This document shows positions 8,563 through 16,591 of a DNA stretch of 64,000 bases, piece after piece. The stretch is from NCBI RefSeq assembly GCF_024758725.1, contig NZ_CP096972.1:1904001-1968000 (forward strand), written 5' to 3'. The first letter of the stretch is position 1, and each line of letters starts with the position of its first letter. A model generated the notes under the pieces. That model was given only the letters and a program-made list of their open reading frames with translations. It made no database searches and had not been told where the DNA came from. This DNA comes from Sphingomonas sp. SUN039. GTDB lineage: Bacteria > Pseudomonadota > Alphaproteobacteria > Sphingomonadales > Sphingomonadaceae. Made by a program: the position numbers and the translations under genes.

Positions 8563-8916
8563 TTACTGGTCACCCAGAGCGTTCAACGCGCGATCACAGG
8601 CGGCGCGAAGCATTGGCATGCGTTCGGCCACGATCGCATGGATCAGGCGGATATCGACCTCGCCATATTCGTGGCGCAGGATATTGCCGAGTTGGCGCAA
8701 GGCGGGCAGCGGGATGTCGGGCGCGATTTCGCCCATCCGTGCCTCGCCGATCTTGATCATCGCTTCGGCCATGCGCTCGATGCAGCGCTCGACCGCATCG
8801 ACGCGCATCTGGTCGGCGGCAAAGGCCGCGTGATTGCGTTCGCCGACATAGGCCCGTGCGTTGTCGATATTCTCAACGATATCGCGCAACCGCTGGGCTT
8901 CGTCGCTAGAAGGCAT
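8563..8916 (-). CDS. hepT: HepT-like toxin (DUF86, HEPN family) of a MntA/HepT module
   Basis: A 117-residue all-helical HEPN protein, the toxin half of a MNT/HEPN toxin-antitoxin pair. In studied systems HepT is an RNase that MntA silences by adding AMP to its active-site tyrosine. The C-terminal motif reads GNILRHEYGEVD. The HxY of the RX4-6HXY motif is present, with the arginine position shifted relative to the usual RNxLxHxY (glycine stands where the classical arginine would be). It overlaps the upstream mntA gene by 11 nt, so the two are translationally coupled. Confidence 0.88.
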   Translation of the reverse strand: MPSSDEAQRLRDIVENIDNARAYVGERNHAAFAADQMRVDAVERCIERMAEAMIKIGEARMGEIAPDIPLPALRQLGNILRHEYGEVDIRLIHAIVAERMPMLRAACDRALNALGDQ

Positions 8917-9202
8917 GAACGCGGTCGCGGTCGATTTGCGCCTGAAAACGCGGCTTGCGCGCGGGTTCGCGGACCAGATCGACTTTGACCCCGAGCATGT
9001 CCTGCAAGCGCAGGTTGATCTGCGCGAAGTCGATCAGGTCGAGATGTCGCGCATCGTCGAGCTTCACCGCAATATCGACGTCCGACGCCGGTCCCGCCTC
9101 GTCGCGCGCGACCGAACCGAACAGCGACAGCGCAGTGACCCCCATCGCGCGAAGCTCGCGTTCGGATGCGGTCAAACGCGAAAGGGCGGCGGCGCGCTGC
9201 AT
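8906..9202 (-). CDS. mntA: MntA-like minimal nucleotidyltransferase antitoxin
   Basis: A 98-residue minimal nucleotidyltransferase. The nucleotidyltransferase signature GSx10DxD is intact (LFGSVARDEAGPASDVDIAV), and a third acidic residue is available in GVKVDLVREP. It would AMPylate the HepT partner encoded just downstream. Start ATG 9202 (MQRAAALSRL) is preferred to a longer frame beginning at 9253, which adds a basic non-conserved extension. The gene is divergent from the RHH antitoxin gene with 123 bp between the starts. Confidence 0.87.
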   Translation of the reverse strand: MQRAAALSRLTASERELRAMGVTALSLFGSVARDEAGPASDVDIAVKLDDARHLDLIDFAQINLRLQDMLGVKVDLVREPARKPRFQAQIDRDRVHAF

Positions 9203-9289
9203 GGGACGGGTATATCGCGAACTGCGGCGTCGTGCCAACAGCGTGAGGACCAAGCTGACGTCGAAGCGTCGTGGGTCTCACCGAAATTG

Positions 9290-9325
9290 TTGAAGCAAAT
9301 GCGAGATCGGTGTATAAACACCGAT
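9290..9325 (+). promoter_or_regulatory. Promoter with overlapping palindromic operator for the RHH-PIN module
   Basis: A -35 box TTGAAG (9290-9295) and a -10 box TATAAA (9313-9318) are separated by exactly 17 nt. A perfect inverted repeat ATCGGTGT (9306-9313) / ACACCGAT (9318-9325) covers the -10 and ends at the base before the ATG at 9326. Transcription would begin at or very near the start codon, so the mRNA is likely leaderless; no Shine-Dalgarno sequence is visible. The palindrome is the obvious candidate for autoregulation by the ribbon-helix-helix antitoxin. Confidence 0.75.
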
Positions 9326-9562
9326 ATGGCCACCCGCTGGAACATCGCTGTCTCGCCCGAAACCGACCGATCGGTGCGGATGTATCTTGCCGAGCAGGGG
9401 CGCGGCAAGAAGGGCGAACTGTCGCGGTTTATCGAGGGTGCCGTACGCAGACAGATGTTCGAGCAGTCGGCAAAGGCAGGCAGGGCCGCGACTGCCGGGA
9501 TGAGCGAAGACGAAATCGACGATCTGATCGAAGAGGCGCTTGCCTGGGCGCGGGCGCAGTAG
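9326..9562 (+). CDS. Ribbon-helix-helix antitoxin
   Basis: A 78-residue protein. Its N-terminal beta-strand and two helices (MATRWNIAVSPETDRSVRMY, then GELSRFIEGAVRRQMFEQ) fit a ribbon-helix-helix DNA-binding domain, and its acidic C-terminal tail (MSEDEIDDLIEEALAWARAQ) is the part likely to wrap the toxin. A PIN toxin gene follows 6 nt downstream. A perfect palindrome directly before the ATG is its probable operator. The module is divergent from mntA/hepT. Confidence 0.85.
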   Translation: MATRWNIAVSPETDRSVRMYLAEQGRGKKGELSRFIEGAVRRQMFEQSAKAGRAATAGMSEDEIDDLIEEALAWARAQ

Positions 9563-9568
9563 CGCCGC

Positions 9569-9974
9569 TTGCGCGTCGTCGTCGATAGCAACGTCCTGCT
9601 GAGCGCCCTTATTTCGCGCCGCAGCGCGCCATATGCGGTTTATCAAGAATGGCTGTCCGGCCGGTTCGAGCTTCTGACGAGCGAAATGCAGATCGAGGAA
9701 ATCCGCCGCGTCAGCCGTTACGCGCGAATGCGCGAAGCCGTTCATTTTCGGTGACATGGTCAATGCCCTGCGTGAAGCCACATTGCTTGATCGCCTACCC
9801 GATGTCGAAGGTGCAGCCGACCCGTTCGACGCGTTCCTGCTCGGCATGGTGGTGGCGGGCGAGGCCGACTGGCTGGTCACCGGCGACCGGCGTGCGGGGC
9901 TGTTGGAGATGGGGCGTTACGGACGGTGCAGGATCGTGACGCCTGCGGGGTTTGTGGAGGCGGTGTTGGGTTAG
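9569..9974 (+). pseudogene. PIN-domain toxin gene interrupted by a frameshift
   Basis: The gene encodes a VapC-like PIN RNase. The first frame (9569-9754, TTG start) carries MRVVVDSNVLLSAL, with the first catalytic Asp, and ELLTSEMQIEEIRRVSRYAR. The second frame (9756-9974) carries ADPFDAFLLG and DWLVTGDRRAGLLEMG, the later acidic residues, and IVTPAGF. Removing one T from the T4 run at 9745-9748 joins the frames into a continuous PIN protein of about 134 residues, through AVHFGDMVNALREA. As written the first frame stops at TGA 9752-9754 and an ATG follows 1 nt later. Either the toxin is dead, or the two halves are made separately, or this is a sequencing error. Confidence 0.82.
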
Positions 9975-10333
9975 GGATATAGGGTAAGGAGTGTTTTAGC
10001 GAATTCAGTAGGCTGTCACCTTTATCCTCCTCTCCCTCTGGGGAGAGGATACGCAGACTTGGCCTTGCCGCTTGGCAAGGCATAGTCGGAGTTGGTGAGG
10101 GAACTTCTGCTCTCCGATTGCAGCAGTAGTCCGTCCCTCACCCCGCCGCGCTGGAGCGCGTGTCGCCCTCTCCCCAGAGGGAGAGGGAGATTTAGTAAGC
10201 TGTCATCGTAATCCACCGTAATCCACCTCCCTCATATTTTCTAAAGATGTCGCCTATAGAAAGTAGCGATATCTCGTTGTTACCACACACCGGATAGCTT
10301 CGGCTGCGGCCGCTTTGTACAGGACCAAATATA
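9975..10333. other. Intergenic stretch with a palindromic repeat element
   Basis: The stretch is filled mostly by the element at 10004-10205. The right part (10206-10333) is AT-richer than its surroundings, contains a TATTTTCTAAAGA run, and supplies an AGGA (about 10320) before the ATG at 10334. No gene was found. Confidence 0.6.
10004..10205. repeat. Palindromic element with terminal inverted repeats and flanking near-direct repeats
   Basis: The inner ends are exact inverted repeats of 19 bp (10030-10048 and 10167-10185), each itself a CTCTCC...GGAGAG palindrome. A further inverted pair GGTGAGGGA / TCCCTCACC lies inside. Outside them, TTCAGTAGGCTGTCA (10004-10018) and TTTAGTAAGCTGTCA (10191-10205) form a 15-bp near-direct repeat with two mismatches. 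There is no open frame inside. It looks like a dispersed REP/MITE-type element; whether the outer repeats are a target duplication is not settled. Confidence 0.7.
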
Positions 10334-10657
10334 ATGCCAACTCTGGACGGTGGTGGCGGGAACGATTGCATCGTTACGTTTGATGGCGGCCCGGGTTATG
10401 ATGTCAAAGGCGGCCCTGGGAACGATAACATTTACCATCTGCCACCATCAGCCGCGAAAGAGCCAGATGGATTCTTCGATGCGCTCTGTGATGGACGCAT
10501 CAACGAATATCTAGCTCACAATCCCAAAGTCGAAATCGCTGGCCATGGGTTCCGCTTTAGCGAACCTCTGTTCTATGGCGTTCCGATCGTCACGATGACC
10601 GTCATTGTGCTTGTCGCATTGGCAGTAGTCATTTTCCGTAAGCCGACGGCAAGGTAA
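10334..10657 (+). CDS. Small membrane protein with RTX-like glycine/aspartate repeats
   Basis: A 107-residue protein of unknown function. The N-terminus holds GGGGNDCIV, GGPGYDVKG and GPGNDNIYH, which match the GGxGxDxxx calcium-binding nonapeptide of RTX proteins. A soluble segment of about 50 residues and a single C-terminal transmembrane helix (IVTMTVIVLVALAVVIF) with a basic tail follow. Base composition is more AT-rich than its neighbours, which suggests transfer. Its stop codon ends 1 bp before that of the convergent sdhA. It may be a remnant of a larger RTX protein or a tail-anchored protein in its own right. Confidence 0.6.
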   Translation: MPTLDGGGGNDCIVTFDGGPGYDVKGGPGNDNIYHLPPSAAKEPDGFFDALCDGRINEYLAHNPKVEIAGHGFRFSEPLFYGVPIVTMTVIVLVALAVVIFRKPTAR

Positions 10658-10658
10658 C

Positions 10659-12464
10659 TCAATACACCCTAGCCTTCGGCTTGATATACTCGACCTCGTC
10701 GGTCAGCGTGTATTCGTGTACCGGACGGTAGTCCAAACGCACCGCGCCGCCCTTGCCGCCCCAGCCTTCGAACCAACTGATCGTGTGCTTCATCCAATTG
10801 GCGTCGTCGCGGTTGGGGAAGTCCTCGTGCGCGTGGGCGCCGCGTGATTCCTGGCGGGCGTTGGCGCCTTCCATCGTGCACACCGCCTGCGCCATCAGAT
10901 TGTCGAGTTCCAGCGTCTCGATCAGGTCGGTGTTCCAGATGAGGCTGCGGTCGGCGACGCTGACGTCGGCGAGGCGCTTGTTCGCGGCCTGCAACTCATT
11001 GCAGCCCTCCGCCAGCAGCGCGGTGTCGCGGAAGACGGCGGCGTGCTTGCTCATCGCCTGCTGCATTTCGGTGCGGACCTGTGCGGTCGTCGAACCGCCG
11101 CTGGCATTGCGGAAATGGTCGACGCGGGCGAGCGCCAGTTCTTCGGAGCCCTTGGGCAGTTCGGCATGCTTCGCGCCGGGGGTCAGCACTTCCTTGAGGC
11201 GCAGGCCCGTCGCGCGGCCGAAGACGACGAGGTCGATCAGGCTGTTCGAGCCGAGCCGGTTCGCGCCGTGGACGCTGACGCACGCCGCCTCGCCCACCGC
11301 GTACAGGCCGGGGACGACGCTGTCGGGGTTGCCGTCCTTCAAGGTCACGACTTCGCCGTGGAAGTTACACGGGATGCCGCCCATGTTGTAATGGACGGTC
11401 GGCACGACCGGCAGCGGCTGGCGGGTCAGATCGACGCCCGCGAAAATCTTGCCGCTTTCGGTAATGCCGGGGAGCCGCTCGGCCAGCACCTTGGGATCGA
11501 TATGGTCGAGGTGGAGGTAGATATGGTCCTTGTTCGGGCCGACGCCGCGTCCCTCGCGGATTTCGAGTGCCATCGAGCGGCTGACGACGTCGCGCGAGGC
11601 GAGGTCCTTCGCACTCGGCGCGTAGCGTTCCATGAACCGCTCGCCCTCGGAATTGGTCAAATACCCGCCCTCGCCGCGCGCGCCCTCGGTAATCAGCACG
11701 CCCGCGCCGTAGATGCCGGTCGGGTGGAACTGGACGAACTCCATGTCCTGCAACGGGAGCCCCGCGCGCAGCACCATGCCGCCGCCGTCGCCGGTGCAGG
11801 TGTGCGCGCTGGTCGCGGTGAAATAGCTGCGCCCGTAACCGCCGGTCGCGAGCACGACGGCGTGGGCGCGGAAGCGGTGGATGCTGCCATCCTCCATGCA
11901 CATCGCGATCACGCCGCGGCAGGCACCGTTTTCCATGATGAGGTCGAGCGCGAAATATTCGATGTAGAAATCGGCGTCGTACTTCAGGCTCTGCTGATAG
12001 AGCGCGTGGAGCATTGCGTGGCCGGTCCGGTCGGCAGCAGCGGCAGTGCGCTGCACCGGCGGCCCTGCGCCCATGTTCTGCATGTGCCCGCCGAACGGGC
12101 GCTGGTAGATCGTGCCATTGTCGTTGCGGCTGAACGGGACGCCCGCGTGCTCGAGTTCGTAAACCGCCGCAGGGGCCTCGCGCACCATATATTCGATCGC
12201 GTCCTGGTCGCCGAGCCAGTCGGAACCCTTGACGGTGTCGTACATGTGCCACGTCCAGTGGTCGGGGCTGTTATTGCCGAGCGACGCAGCGATCCCGCCC
12301 TGCGCCGCGACCGTGTGCGACCGCGTCGGGAAGACCTTGGTGATGCACGCGGTGCGCAGGCCCGCCTCGGCGCTGCCCATCGTGGCGCGCAGGCCCGATC
12401 CCCCGGCGCCGACGACGACGGTGTCATAGCTGTGGTCGATGATCTTATAGGCGGTATCGGTCAC
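10659..12464 (-). CDS. sdhA: Succinate dehydrogenase flavoprotein subunit SdhA
   Basis: The catalytic subunit of complex II (601 residues), which oxidises succinate to fumarate with covalently bound FAD. Seen are the dinucleotide-binding GAGGSGLRA, the FAD-linked histidine in [11 protein letters not shown], the substrate-site HPTGIYGAG and TEGARGEGG, and the C-terminal [14 protein letters not shown] arginine/histidine cluster. GTG 12464 overlaps the sdhD stop by 4 nt and has AGGAAG upstream. Downstream, where sdhB would be expected, is an unrelated convergent small gene. Confidence 0.97.
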   Translation of the reverse strand: MTDTAYKIIDHSYDTVVVGAGGSGLRATMGSAEAGLRTACITKVFPTRSHTVAAQGGIAASLGNNSPDHWTWHMYDTVKGSDWLGDQDAIEYMVREAPAAVYELEHAGVPFSRNDNGTIYQRPFGGHMQNMGAGPPVQRTAAAADRTGHAMLHALYQQSLKYDADFYIEYFALDLIMENGACRGVIAMCMEDGSIHRFRAHAVVLATGGYGRSYFTATSAHTCTGDGGGMVLRAGLPLQDMEFVQFHPTGIYGAGVLITEGARGEGGYLTNSEGERFMERYAPSAKDLASRDVVSRSMALEIREGRGVGPNKDHIYLHLDHIDPKVLAERLPGITESGKIFAGVDLTRQPLPVVPTVHYNMGGIPCNFHGEVVTLKDGNPDSVVPGLYAVGEAACVSVHGANRLGSNSLIDLVVFGRATGLRLKEVLTPGAKHAELPKGSEELALARVDHFRNASGGSTTAQVRTEMQQAMSKHAAVFRDTALLAEGCNELQAANKRLADVSVADRSLIWNTDLIETLELDNLMAQAVCTMEGANARQESRGAHAHEDFPNRDDANWMKHTISWFEGWGGKGGAVRLDYRPVHEYTLTDEVEYIKPKARVY

Positions 12465-12847
12465 GCGGGGCTTCCTGTGAGGGCGATCTTGAGGATGGCG
12501 AACAGCGCGAGCGCACCGGCACCGAAGGTAAAGATGTTGAGCAGGCCGAGCGCGATAATGCGGCTCTCGCCATGCTGGTAATCCTCGATCACCACCTGCA
12601 GGCCCATTTTGAAATGCCAGAAGGTGTTGATGACGATCAGCGCCAGCGGCACCGCCACGAACGGCGACTGCATCCAGCCGTGCACGGTGCCGTAGTCGAG
12701 GTTCGGGAGGCGCACGAGCGAGACGACCAGCCACAGCATCAGGATGACATTGGCGAAGGCGGTGACGCGCTGTTGCCACCAATGCCCCGCGCCATGCTTG
12801 GCCGAGCCGAGACCGCGGACGCGCTTGATTTCGCTGCCGCCCCTCAT
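12461..12847 (-). CDS. sdhD: Succinate dehydrogenase membrane anchor subunit SdhD
   Basis: A 128-residue hydrophobic subunit with three transmembrane helices. It anchors SdhAB and helps bind heme b and quinone. The [15 protein letters not shown] segment carries the conserved histidine and the tyrosine/aspartate pair of the family. ATG 12847 overlaps the sdhC stop by 4 nt (ATGA), and its own stop overlaps sdhA the same way, so sdhC-sdhD-sdhA are translationally coupled. Confidence 0.95.
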   Translation of the reverse strand: MRGGSEIKRVRGLGSAKHGAGHWWQQRVTAFANVILMLWLVVSLVRLPNLDYGTVHGWMQSPFVAVPLALIVINTFWHFKMGLQVVIEDYQHGESRIIALGLLNIFTFGAGALALFAILKIALTGSPA

Positions 12848-13296
12848 GCTGCCATCCCCTTGGTCACGATATAGGCCCAGGTCAGCGCCGTCGCGGTCAC
12901 GCTGAACGCAATCGTCGCAAGCGCGCCCATGCGGTTGATCTTCAATTCATAGCCCGCGCCGATATCGAGGATGAAATGGCGGATGCCATTGGCGAGGTGC
13001 TGGAAGAATGCCCAGGTCAGGCCGACAGCCGTGACCAGTGCCAGCCCGTTGGCAATGCCGGGCAGGACCGCTTTATTGTCGGCGCGCTGCACCACCCAGT
13101 TGTGGAACACCGCATAGCTGTCCGGCCCACCCGCCAGCGCCGCCAGCCACCAGACGAACATGACCGTTCCGACCGTCGCCAGCGCGACCCCGCACATCCG
13201 GTGCAGGATCGAGACCAGCATGTGCGGTCCCCATTTCCAGATGGTCAGATGCGGCGATAACGGGCGACTTTGGGGTCGCGCGGAAGATTGGCTCAT
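12844..13296 (-). CDS. sdhC: Succinate dehydrogenase cytochrome b556 subunit SdhC
   Basis: A 150-residue subunit with three transmembrane helices. The family signature runs through [20 protein letters not shown] and continues LHRMCG, and the axial heme histidine lies in [17 protein letters not shown] 13296 is used; a longer frame from 13362 lacks homology. It is the first gene of the sdhCDA transcript. Its promoter must lie in the 169 bp separating it from the divergent chemoreceptor gene. Confidence 0.95.
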   Translation of the reverse strand: MSQSSARPQSRPLSPHLTIWKWGPHMLVSILHRMCGVALATVGTVMFVWWLAALAGGPDSYAVFHNWVVQRADNKAVLPGIANGLALVTAVGLTWAFFQHLANGIRHFILDIGAGYELKINRMGALATIAFSVTATALTWAYIVTKGMAA

Positions 13297-13465
13297 CGGT
13301 GCCCTCGGCTGGGTAAAGTCAGTGCTCGTCGGCGTCCTTACGCCGTTGGATAGGCGATGCAACCGGTTGGTCCTGCACCGGGTGCATTCTAACGCTTCGT
13401 TAACTAGGTGCGCCTAGCCTTAAGCGGACAGTTATCCGGCTGCTTTCGTACAGGACGACCCGACC

Positions 13466-14824
13466 ATGACCGCATCCGCGCCGCACGCTTCTGCCCCCTC
13501 GTCGTCAAGCCTGCGGATCGATCTTGCCGAACGGCTTGCCTATTTCGACCGCGAGGCAACGCTCGCGACCGATGCCGCGCTCGCCCGTGAAGCGATTGCG
13601 GGACAGGAAGACGCGATCATCGATGTTTTCTGGGATCATTACCGCAAATGCGGCGGCCGGGTCGCGCTCGACGAAGCGGGCTTTGCCGCGCTCCGCACGG
13701 GCGGAATCGAATATATTGCCGTCAAATATTCGGCACCGACCGAGCAGCGCTGGGCCGATATGGCGACCGCCCATGCCCAGATGTGCTATCGTTCGGGCGA
13801 TCCGATCGCGCTGATCCTGTCGAGCTTCGAGGCGTCGCATCATGCGACGATCGATGCAATCCGGGTGAAATACCACGACCAGCGTGACCTGTTGCGCCGC
13901 GCGGTCGGTGCCGTGGTGAAGCTCGCGATGATCGATTCGGAAATCATGGCTGCAACGATTGCGGCACTCGCCGCGCGTTCGGTCGAGAAGCAGCGGGTCG
14001 AACGTGCCGATATGTTCAGCGACAAGATCGCCGCCGAGCTGACCAGCGCGTCGGACCTCGGCACCCAGTTGCGCGGCCAGGCTGCCGATGCGTCGGGTGC
14101 GACGCGCGGGATGCTGGGCAAGGCATCCGAAGTCGCCGCCGCCGCCGAACAATCGGCGGTCGCGATGCGCGATGCCGCACATACCGCTGCCGGCCTCATC
14201 CGCGCCATCGAGGAAGCACGCGGCGAAGTCGAAGTCGCCGCCGACATCGCGACCCGCGCGTCGGAGCAGGCGGCGGACGCCGTGAAAGTGTCGCAGACGC
14301 TGTCGGAAACGGCAAAGAGTATCGAATCGATTCTGGGCCTGATCCGCGACGTGGCGGGGCAGACCAATTTGCTGGCGCTGAACGCGACCATCGAGGCGGC
14401 ACGCGCCGGGGACGCCGGGCGCGGTTTCGCGGTCGTCGCCCAGGAAGTGAAATCGCTCGCCAATCAGACCGCGCGGGCGACCGACGACATCGCCTCGAAA
14501 ATCGCCGCGATCCAGTCGGCGACCCAGTCGACGGTCACGACCAACGATTCGATCCGCGCGACGGTGGCCGAGGTGCAGCTGTCGGCGACACGTATCCGCA
14601 AGGCCATGGAAACCCAGGCGCAGACGGTAACGATGATCACGGCTGCGGTCGACGAAACCGCGCTGGCGGCCGACACCATGTCCTCGACCATCGCGGCGAT
14701 CCGGCAGGATACCGAAACGGTGGCGACCGAGATCGACGAGCTGGAAACCGGGTTCGACAATGTGAACCGGAAACTGGCGATGCTGCAGGACGCAGCGGGG
14801 GATTATGTGAGGCTGGTGGCGTAA
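13466..14824 (+). CDS. Soluble methyl-accepting chemotaxis protein with a globin-type sensor domain
   Basis: A 452-residue cytoplasmic receptor without transmembrane helices. The first ~180 residues are helical and resemble the protoglobin/globin-coupled sensor domain (HemAT-like), which would bind heme and sense O2 or another gas. The C-terminal signalling domain has the hairpin tip [20 protein letters not shown] followed by [20 protein letters not shown] (about residues 292-335). No chemotaxis operon is adjacent, so it probably feeds a distant CheA. A large hairpin follows the stop. Confidence 0.9.
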   Translation: MTASAPHASAPSSSSLRIDLAERLAYFDREATLATDAALAREAIAGQEDAIIDVFWDHYRKCGGRVALDEAGFAALRTGGIEYIAVKYSAPTEQRWADMATAHAQMCYRSGDPIALILSSFEASHHATIDAIRVKYHDQRDLLRRAVGAVVKLAMIDSEIMAATIAALAARSVEKQRVERADMFSDKIAAELTSASDLGTQLRGQAADASGATRGMLGKASEVAAAAEQSAVAMRDAAHTAAGLIRAIEEARGEVEVAADIATRASEQAADAVKVSQTLSETAKSIESILGLIRDVAGQTNLLALNATIEAARAGDAGRGFAVVAQEVKSLANQTARATDDIASKIAAIQSATQSTVTTNDSIRATVAEVQLSATRIRKAMETQAQTVTMITAAVDETALAADTMSSTIAAIRQDTETVATEIDELETGFDNVNRKLAMLQDAAGDYVRLVA

Positions 14825-14831
14825 GAAGAAG

Positions 14832-14913
14832 GAAGGGGCTTCGACAAGCTCAGCCAAGTCGGGTGGAGACGGTCCGCACGAATCGACTTGGCTGAGCTTG
14901 TCGAAGCCCCTTC
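14832..14913. repeat. 30-bp perfect inverted repeat; probable terminator made from a dispersed repeat
   Basis: The arms 14832-14861 and 14884-14913 are exact reverse complements over 30 bp with a 22-nt loop, and TTCTTTTTC follows. The core GCTTCGACAAGCTCAGC is a type of dispersed repeat common in sphingomonads. It begins 7 nt after the chemoreceptor stop and probably acts as its transcription terminator. Confidence 0.85.
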
Positions 14914-14948
14914 TTCTTTTTCTCGACCGAGGGCGCTAGCGCGTTCCC

Positions 14949-15626
14949 ATGAACATCCTCCTCACCGGCGGCACGCGCGGCATTGGCGCGGCCATTGCCA
15001 CCCGCCTGGCCGACCACAATGTCTTCGCGACCGGTAGCGCCGACGGCGATTTTGCCGATCCCGCCACGCCTGCGAAGCTCTGGGCCGCCGCCCTCGACCG
15101 GTTCGACGGGCGGATCGATGTCCTGATCAACAACGCCGGGATTTTCGAGGCCACCCCCATCGACCTGCCCGATGCCGACTGGTCGGCGGGGTGGGCGCGG
15201 ACGATGCAGGTCAATCTCACCGCCAGCGCCGAACTCTGCCGCTTCGCCGTGCAACACTTTCTCAGCCAAGGCGGCGGGCGTATCGTCAACATCGCCAGCC
15301 GCGCCGCGCATCGCGGCGACAGTCCCGCGCATTGGCATTATGCGGCGTCGAAAGGCGGGATGGTCGCGATGACCAAGACCATCGCGCGCGCCTATGCGGC
15401 GCAGGGCATCTATGCCTTTGCTGTCTGCCCGGGCTTCACGATGACCGGCATGGCCGAGGACTATCTCGCAAGCCGGGGCGGCGACAAATTGCTGGCCGAT
15501 ATCCCGCTCGGCAAGGTTGCCGACCCGGAGGAAGTCGCCGAGGTTGCGGCGTTCTGCGCGACATCGGCCCCGCCGTCGATGACCGGTGCGGTACTCGATA
15601 TCAACGGAGCCAGCTATGTCCGCTAA
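14949..15626 (+). CDS. Short-chain dehydrogenase/reductase
   Basis: A classical SDR of 225 residues. It has the nucleotide-binding TGGTRGIG near the N-terminus, NNAG at 61-64, catalytic Ser117, and Tyr131/Lys135 in HYAASKG. The substrate is unknown. Its last 11 nt overlap the start of the B3 metallo-beta-lactamase gene, so the two are translated from one message. There is no sign of degradation. Confidence 0.9.
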   Translation: MNILLTGGTRGIGAAIATRLADHNVFATGSADGDFADPATPAKLWAAALDRFDGRIDVLINNAGIFEATPIDLPDADWSAGWARTMQVNLTASAELCRFAVQHFLSQGGGRIVNIASRAAHRGDSPAHWHYAASKGGMVAMTKTIARAYAAQGIYAFAVCPGFTMTGMAEDYLASRGGDKLLADIPLGKVADPEEVAEVAAFCATSAPPSMTGAVLDINGASYVR

Positions 15627-16515
15627 ACTGGCCGCACTTGCGATCGCTCTTGCAACAGGGGCGACGGGGGTTGCCGCCGCCACCCCGAACGATGCGACGA
15701 TAAAGGGCCGCGCGCTCGTGGAGGCGTGCAAGGGCCGCGAAGGGTGGAGCGATGCCGCCCCACCCGCACGTATTTTCGGCAACACCTATTATGTCGGCAC
15801 TTGCGGCATCACCGTGCTGCTGGTCGCGTCGCCGAAGGGCCATATCCTGATCGACGGTGCCACTGCCGAAGCCGCGCCGTCGATCCTCGCCAATATCCGG
15901 ACGCTGGGGTTCGATCCGAAGGACGTGCGGCTGATTATCGGCAGCCACGAACATCTTGACCATATGGGCGGCTTTGCGGCGCTGAAGGCGGCGACGGGCG
16001 CGCGCCTGCTGGTGCGCCAACCCGCGCGGCGAGCGGTCGAAACCGGCAAGACCGATGCCGCCGATCCGCAGGCCGGCGCCATTCCCGACATGGCCCCCGT
16101 CACTGTGGACGGCGTGGTGGGCGACGGGCAGGTCCTGCGCTTCGGCCCGATTGCGATCACGGCACGCGCGACCCCCGGCCACACCAGCGGCGGCACCAGC
16201 TGGACCTGGCGCAGCTGCGAAGGGAAAGCCTGCGTTGCCTTCGCCTATGTCGACAGCATGAGCGCCATTTCGGCCAGGGGCTACCGCTTTACCGACCATC
16301 CGGAACGCGTGGCGTCCTACCGCACGACCTTTACGCGTGTCGCGGGCCTCGATTGCGACGTGCTGGTCACGCCGCATCCAGTGGTCAGCAATTTGTTCGA
16401 TCGGCTGGGTGGAAAAGCACCGCTGCGTGACCGTACGGCGTGCACTCGGCTCGTCGAGCGGTCGCGGACGGCGCTCGAGGCGCGGCTGGCGACCGAGGCG
16501 GCAACCGTCCGATAA
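15616..16515 (+). CDS. Subclass B3 metallo-beta-lactamase
   Basis: A 299-residue exported zinc hydrolase. The signal peptide is MSAKLAALAIALATGATGVA, followed by Ala. All B3 zinc ligands are present: His111, His113, Asp115 and His116 in GSHEHLDHMGG, His189 in PGHTSGGTSW, and His254 in VTPHP. The LIDGATAEAAPSILANIRTL segment is typical of B3 enzymes. It should hydrolyse beta-lactams in the periplasm, though some B3-like enzymes have weak or other activity. ATG 15616 with GGAG upstream overlaps the preceding SDR, and no mobile element flanks it, so it looks chromosomal and intrinsic. Confidence 0.9.
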   Translation: MSAKLAALAIALATGATGVAAATPNDATIKGRALVEACKGREGWSDAAPPARIFGNTYYVGTCGITVLLVASPKGHILIDGATAEAAPSILANIRTLGFDPKDVRLIIGSHEHLDHMGGFAALKAATGARLLVRQPARRAVETGKTDAADPQAGAIPDMAPVTVDGVVGDGQVLRFGPIAITARATPGHTSGGTSWTWRSCEGKACVAFAYVDSMSAISARGYRFTDHPERVASYRTTFTRVAGLDCDVLVTPHPVVSNLFDRLGGKAPLRDRTACTRLVERSRTALEARLATEAATVR

Positions 16516-16591
16516 TCGGACGTCGCCGTGGTTAACAACCGATTGCGATTTGCCCGTCTGCGTGAAATGCTGGCGCGATGGATCGCGTTCG

